Of a stretch of 64,000 nucleotides of DNA, positions 61,290-64,000 are shown piece after piece. Source of the stretch: Bacteroidota bacterium (GTDB taxonomy: Bacteria > Bacteroidota > Bacteroidia > Chitinophagales > Chitinophagaceae); NCBI GenBank assembly GCA_947460595.1, contig CANHGS010000001.1:248001-312000 (forward strand), read 5' to 3'. How positions within the stretch are numbered: the first letter of the stretch is position 1; each line of letters begins with the position of its first letter. The translations under genes were made by a program, and so were the position numbers. Under the pieces are notes generated by a model. That model was not told where the DNA came from, searched no databases, and worked only from the letters and a program-made list of their open reading frames with translations.

Positions 61290-61998
61290 ATCCCTTCCAT
61301 TTGCGCAGTTGTTGTAACACCGCGCGTAAGTCTTTTGGAACTTCGGCTTCTAGTAAAAAGTCCTGACCATCAAAATTAAATTGAAGACGATGCGAATGCA
61401 GGGCCAATCTATTTAAAATGGGTCTTTCTTCATCTGCCGCTTTGGCCAGTTTAAAATTTCTTTTTAAAGCAGACAATAAAACAGGTTTGCCATCGCCATA
61501 GAGCTCATCGCAAACAATGCTATGCCCAATATGGTGCATGTGTACGCGAATCTGGTGGGTACGGCCCGTGTGAATTTGAAACTGTACCCAAGAAAAAGAT
61601 CGGAAAGATTCTAATACTTCATAATCCGTAATGGAGACCTTGCCCTTGGCATGGGTCATCATCTTGGTAGTCTTACCAGGATGTTCCATAATGGGCGCAT
61701 CAATGGTTCCGGCAGGCGTCATCATATTGCCATAGACCAAACCCAAATAAAATTTCTGCATATCTCTTCCTTCAAATAAGGCAGACAATGCTTTATGACT
61801 TTCTTCTGTTTTGGCAAAAACTATAACACCACTGGTATCACGGTCCAAACGGTGCACAGTATAAATCTCTCCAAAACGCTGACGCAGCAGGTCTTTCAAA
61901 GAAATCTCTTGACCCATGCGGTCTGGAATACTCAACAAGCCAGAGGGTTTGTTGATGGCAATCAATGCCTCGTTTTCAAAAATGATAGTTAGATGCAT
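61288..61998 (-). CDS. RluA-family RNA pseudouridine synthase
   Basis: 236 residues from the ATG at 61998 (MHLTIIFENEALIAINKPSG). Catalytic motif HRLDRDTSGVIVFAKT with the essential Asp, then GRTHQIRVHMHHIGHSI as conserved motif III. No S4 domain, so it resembles the short RluA/TruC group; rRNA or tRNA target unknown. Directly follows (5 bases) the RluB-type gene on the same strand. Confidence 0.9.
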   Translation of the reverse strand: MHLTIIFENEALIAINKPSGLLSIPDRMGQEISLKDLLRQRFGEIYTVHRLDRDTSGVIVFAKTEESHKALSALFEGRDMQKFYLGLVYGNMMTPAGTIDAPIMEHPGKTTKMMTHAKGKVSITDYEVLESFRSFSWVQFQIHTGRTHQIRVHMHHIGHSIVCDELYGDGKPVLLSALKRNFKLAKAADEERPILNRLALHSHRLQFNFDGQDFLLEAEVPKDLRAVLQQLRKWKG

Positions 61999-62002
61999 GG
62001 AA

Positions 62003-63247
62003 TTATTCTGGTAGGTCTGTTTGCGCAATTTTGGATTTGCGAATAAAGGATTTGTTCATGAACTTTAGTAAGCGCACTTCTTTCTCGGCTAAGAAACGGA
62101 ATTTACCACGCTCTACATTTTTCTTGGTGAGGTTGGCAAACATCACACGGTCCAAACCTCTAACGTCATAACCCAAGTGTTCAAAAATGCGTCGCACAAT
62201 GCGGTTTCTACCAGAGTGAATTTCAATCCCTACCACGGTCTTGTCTTTAGGATCGGCGTAAGCCAAAGAATCCGCTACCACAAAACCATCTTCCAAAGTA
62301 ATACCCGCTAAAATGGCTTCCATATCTTTTTTAGCAACGGGTTTATCAAGCGTTACTTCATAAACTTTCTTTACTTCATAAGAAGGGTGGGTCAGTTTCT
62401 GCGCAAGTTCACCATCGTTGGTCAATAGCAACACACCCGTAGTATTTCTATCCAATCTTCCAACTGGATATACGCGTTCGGTAGTGGCAGACTTGACAAT
62501 ATCCATCACGGTTTTTCTACCCTGAGGGTCAGAAGCGGTTGTGATAAAATCCTTGGGTTTGTTAAGCAGTATATAAACAGAGTTTTTTTGTAGGTATACT
62601 TCTTTGCCCTTCACAATCACTTTGTCACGGCCCGATACTTTATAACCCGGTTCAAAAACCTTGTCACCATTCACGGTTACTTTTCCTTCCTTCACCAGTT
62701 CAGCGGCTTCTCTTCTTCCACAAACGCCTGAATGCGCAATGAACTTGTTCAAAGGCATGATGGTTGTTGGGTCATTGCTATCAATGGTTTCGCTATCGCG
62801 ATTGCTCTTGGCAGCAGGTCTTCCGTTAAATCCGGGTTTGCCACCATCGCTGGTTGGCGCAGCACCTTTTCCGGCAGCACGAACGGCTTTGGGAGGTCTA
62901 GCACCGGCTCTTTTAGAACGGGGTGCTTCTGGAGCAGCTTCATCAGCATCATCACCTTTTTTGATAGGGGTTGGTCTAACTGGCTTGCCTATATTTTTGG
63001 TATTCTCCTTGCGCTGATGGTATTCCTCCTTGCTAGCACCAGGAGCCCTTTTGGGGAAACGAGGATTCTCTTTTTTGGGTTCTTCACTAACAATGCCCAA
63101 TTTGGCATTTTTCTTTTTTAGTCTCATGGCTTCACCGGCTGCGCGGGCTTCTGCCTTGATTTTCTTTTTTGCCTGACGGTATTCTTCCTTTACGGCACTA
63201 CCTTTTTTCTGGCCAAACTTGTCAAAGTTGTCTGTACGTTTTTGCAT
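62003..63247 (-). CDS. RsuA/RluB-family pseudouridine synthase with long basic N-terminal extension
   Basis: 414 residues from the ATG at 63247. Residues 1-165 are a Lys/Arg/Pro-rich, probably disordered region. Then come an S4 domain (MPLNKFIAHSGVCGRREAAELVKEGKVTVNG) and the catalytic domain with VGRLDRNTTGVLLLTNDGEL and GRNRIVRRIFEHLGYDV. RluB makes pseudouridine 2605 in 23S rRNA; the precise target here is inferred. Promoter box TACCTTTG at 63281-63288. Confidence 0.92.
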   Translation of the reverse strand: MQKRTDNFDKFGQKKGSAVKEEYRQAKKKIKAEARAAGEAMRLKKKNAKLGIVSEEPKKENPRFPKRAPGASKEEYHQRKENTKNIGKPVRPTPIKKGDDADEAAPEAPRSKRAGARPPKAVRAAGKGAAPTSDGGKPGFNGRPAAKSNRDSETIDSNDPTTIMPLNKFIAHSGVCGRREAAELVKEGKVTVNGDKVFEPGYKVSGRDKVIVKGKEVYLQKNSVYILLNKPKDFITTASDPQGRKTVMDIVKSATTERVYPVGRLDRNTTGVLLLTNDGELAQKLTHPSYEVKKVYEVTLDKPVAKKDMEAILAGITLEDGFVVADSLAYADPKDKTVVGIEIHSGRNRIVRRIFEHLGYDVRGLDRVMFANLTKKNVERGKFRFLAEKEVRLLKFMNKSFIRKSKIAQTDLPE

Positions 63248-63280
63248 GTTACTTGTTTTGCTGTTTTTCAACAGGAGGAG

Positions 63281-63288
63281 CAAAGGTA
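63281..63288 (-). promoter_or_regulatory. -7 box (TACCTTTG) for the RluB-like gene
   Basis: Minus-strand TAnnTTTG, 33 bases before the ATG at 63247. Confidence 0.5.
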
Positions 63289-63362
63289 GGCTTTAAAAAA
63301 TAAAGGGGTATTTTTAGCCTTTTAAACTGGGTTTTTCTATTGAAAACTAAGTAAATTGTATC

Positions 63363-63614
63363 ATGAAGCTGCAAGAAGTAACCTATCAATCTGATTATAC
63401 CATTCAAGTCAAGTTTACTGATGGGGTTGTAGGTTCTGTGGACCTAACTGATCTTGTTGAGAAAGGAATCTTTCAGGTATTAAAAGACAAAGACAAATTT
63501 TCAAAACCCTATTTCACTGGTTATTCCATTGCTTGGTCTGAGGAACTTGAAATAGATGCAGCAACAGTTTATGAAGACATTAATCGCCTAGTTAATATTA
63601 ATTATTCCCATTGA
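63363..63614 (+). CDS. DUF2442-family protein
   Basis: 83 residues, single DUF2442 domain: KLQEVTYQSDYTIQVKFTDGVVGSVDLTDLVEKGIF and the closing IAWSEELEIDAATVYEDI are typical. Such proteins often sit beside DUF4160 partners in mobile or toxin-antitoxin-like pairs; no DUF4160 gene is seen here. Its 3' end overlaps the C-terminal end of the LuxR remnant on the other strand by 27 bases. Confidence 0.85.
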   Translation: MKLQEVTYQSDYTIQVKFTDGVVGSVDLTDLVEKGIFQVLKDKDKFSKPYFTGYSIAWSEELEIDAATVYEDINRLVNINYSH

Positions 63615-63828
63615 AATTAGTAACAAAACTGCCTCGGTTCTTGTTTTAGAACCGGTCTTTTCAAAAATTCTAACACGAATATTTTCTATTGTTTTTGGGG
63701 ATATTTTTTAAATTTGATGCAATTTCTTTATCTGCTTTGTCTGTGCTCATAAGTTTGGTAACTTCTAACTCTCTTTTAGACAAATCTAATGTTGTATTTT
63801 CACCATTCAATTTATTGAATTTAGTAAA
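63588..63828 (-). pseudogene. Frameshifted LuxR/GerE-type HTH regulator remnant
   Basis: On the minus strand, 63828 down to about 63697 reads LDLSKRELEVTKLMSTDKAD then KEIASNL, the first half of a GerE HTH. After a frame change in the ACAATAG region (63686-63696) the next frame reads IENIRVRIFEKTGSKTRTEA to a TAG at 63588, which is the recognition helix and end of the same domain. A stop lies just upstream of the first half (63829-63831), and no intact N-terminal part was found. Best read as a decayed regulator. Confidence 0.7.
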
Positions 63829-64000
63829 CTACACCAATTGGTATAATAGCCCATATCATAACTCAATAGGTTCAATTGTAAGTATTCATGACCAAATGGT
63901 TCCTATTTTGATTGGTGTAAATGCCACAGTGGTGGTTTCGGATTATCATACCAGCGATATTTTAGGTGACGAGAAAGCGAGGTTCAAATTTGCTACAATA
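63674..64000 (+). other. Open frame running off the right edge, unassigned
   Basis: A plus-strand frame is open for 109 codons from after a TAA (63671-63673) to the window end; the first ATG is at 63896. The first 50 codons are antisense to the LuxR remnant, so only the part after about 63840 could be a new gene. No family recognised (e.g. MVPILIGVNATVVVSDYHTS). May be chance. Confidence 0.25.

Noticed and set aside
62732..63121. Plus-strand frames opposite the basic extension of the RluB-like gene
   Set aside because: Open only because the basic Lys/Arg/Pro/Ala-rich extension gives few stops on the other strand.

Overview
The window is a 64 kb chromosomal segment of a Bacteroidota bacterium, most probably a member of the Chitinophagaceae (class inferred from gene content and protein style, not from a marker phylogeny). 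Evidence: a short Bacteroidetes-type primary sigma factor (55428-56294); many promoters matching the Bacteroidetes -7 box TAnnTTTG, often with TTTG about 19 bases upstream; almost no Shine-Dalgarno sites before genes; type IX secretion components (PorT, PorP/SprF); a bacillithiol gene (bshA); and a carboxypeptidase-regulatory-domain TonB-dependent receptor. Most of the window is dense, ordinary housekeeping DNA.

Layout. 1-3.1 kb: protein quality control (two adjacent ClpP paralogs and trigger factor), with a long heptamer-type repeat array in the 3' untranslated region of tig. 3.2-6.4 kb: tRNA-Leu(UAG), then a YceI protein, an outer-membrane barrel and a second YceI protein. 6.4-15.6 kb: RhlE helicase, free-Met sulfoxide reductase, PPK2 kinase, flippase, a MbnP/MbnH-like copper-protein/diheme-peroxidase pair in an operon with arfB, then dtd and a MazG-like enzyme. 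15.6-24.6 kb: glyS, comM/yifB, cupin, TonB receptor, MutS-like ATPase, dihydroorotase. 24.7-32 kb: porT-menG, rsgA, gamma-carbonic-anhydrase-like protein, small lipoprotein, aminotransferase, an AT-rich AbiE toxin-antitoxin pair, bshA. 32-47.8 kb: peptidase, RsmI-like methylase, EI24 protein, esterase-like protein, PorP/SprF, upp, anmK, ade, a 1049-residue Asp-box repeat protein and a DUF5916 protein; the last two converge on a repeat-rich gap.

47.9-54 kb is a probable seven-gene minus-strand operon (LptF/G-like permease, exported SOD, OsmC, CDF transporter, M20 peptidase, S4 protein, trmD), mixing envelope and oxidative-stress functions. 55.4-61.2 kb carries rpoD, ffh, rpsP, rimM, a thioesterase, dinB and a peroxiredoxin; 61.3-63.3 kb two pseudouridine synthases; the right edge has a DUF2442 gene, a frameshifted LuxR-type regulator remnant and an unassigned open frame.

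Most unusual features: (1) purine-rich arrays built on AGTGAAG, lying between the stop codon and terminator of unrelated genes, in the same orientation relative to the gene each time, and switching strand across a shared terminator; (2) two tandem 80-bp units carrying a perfect ACCTAGGC/GCCTAGGT hairpin; (3) the MbnP/MbnH-like pair; (4) a long symmetric operator-like dyad upstream of the YceI cluster; (5) several promoters so close to the ATG that the transcripts should be leaderless.
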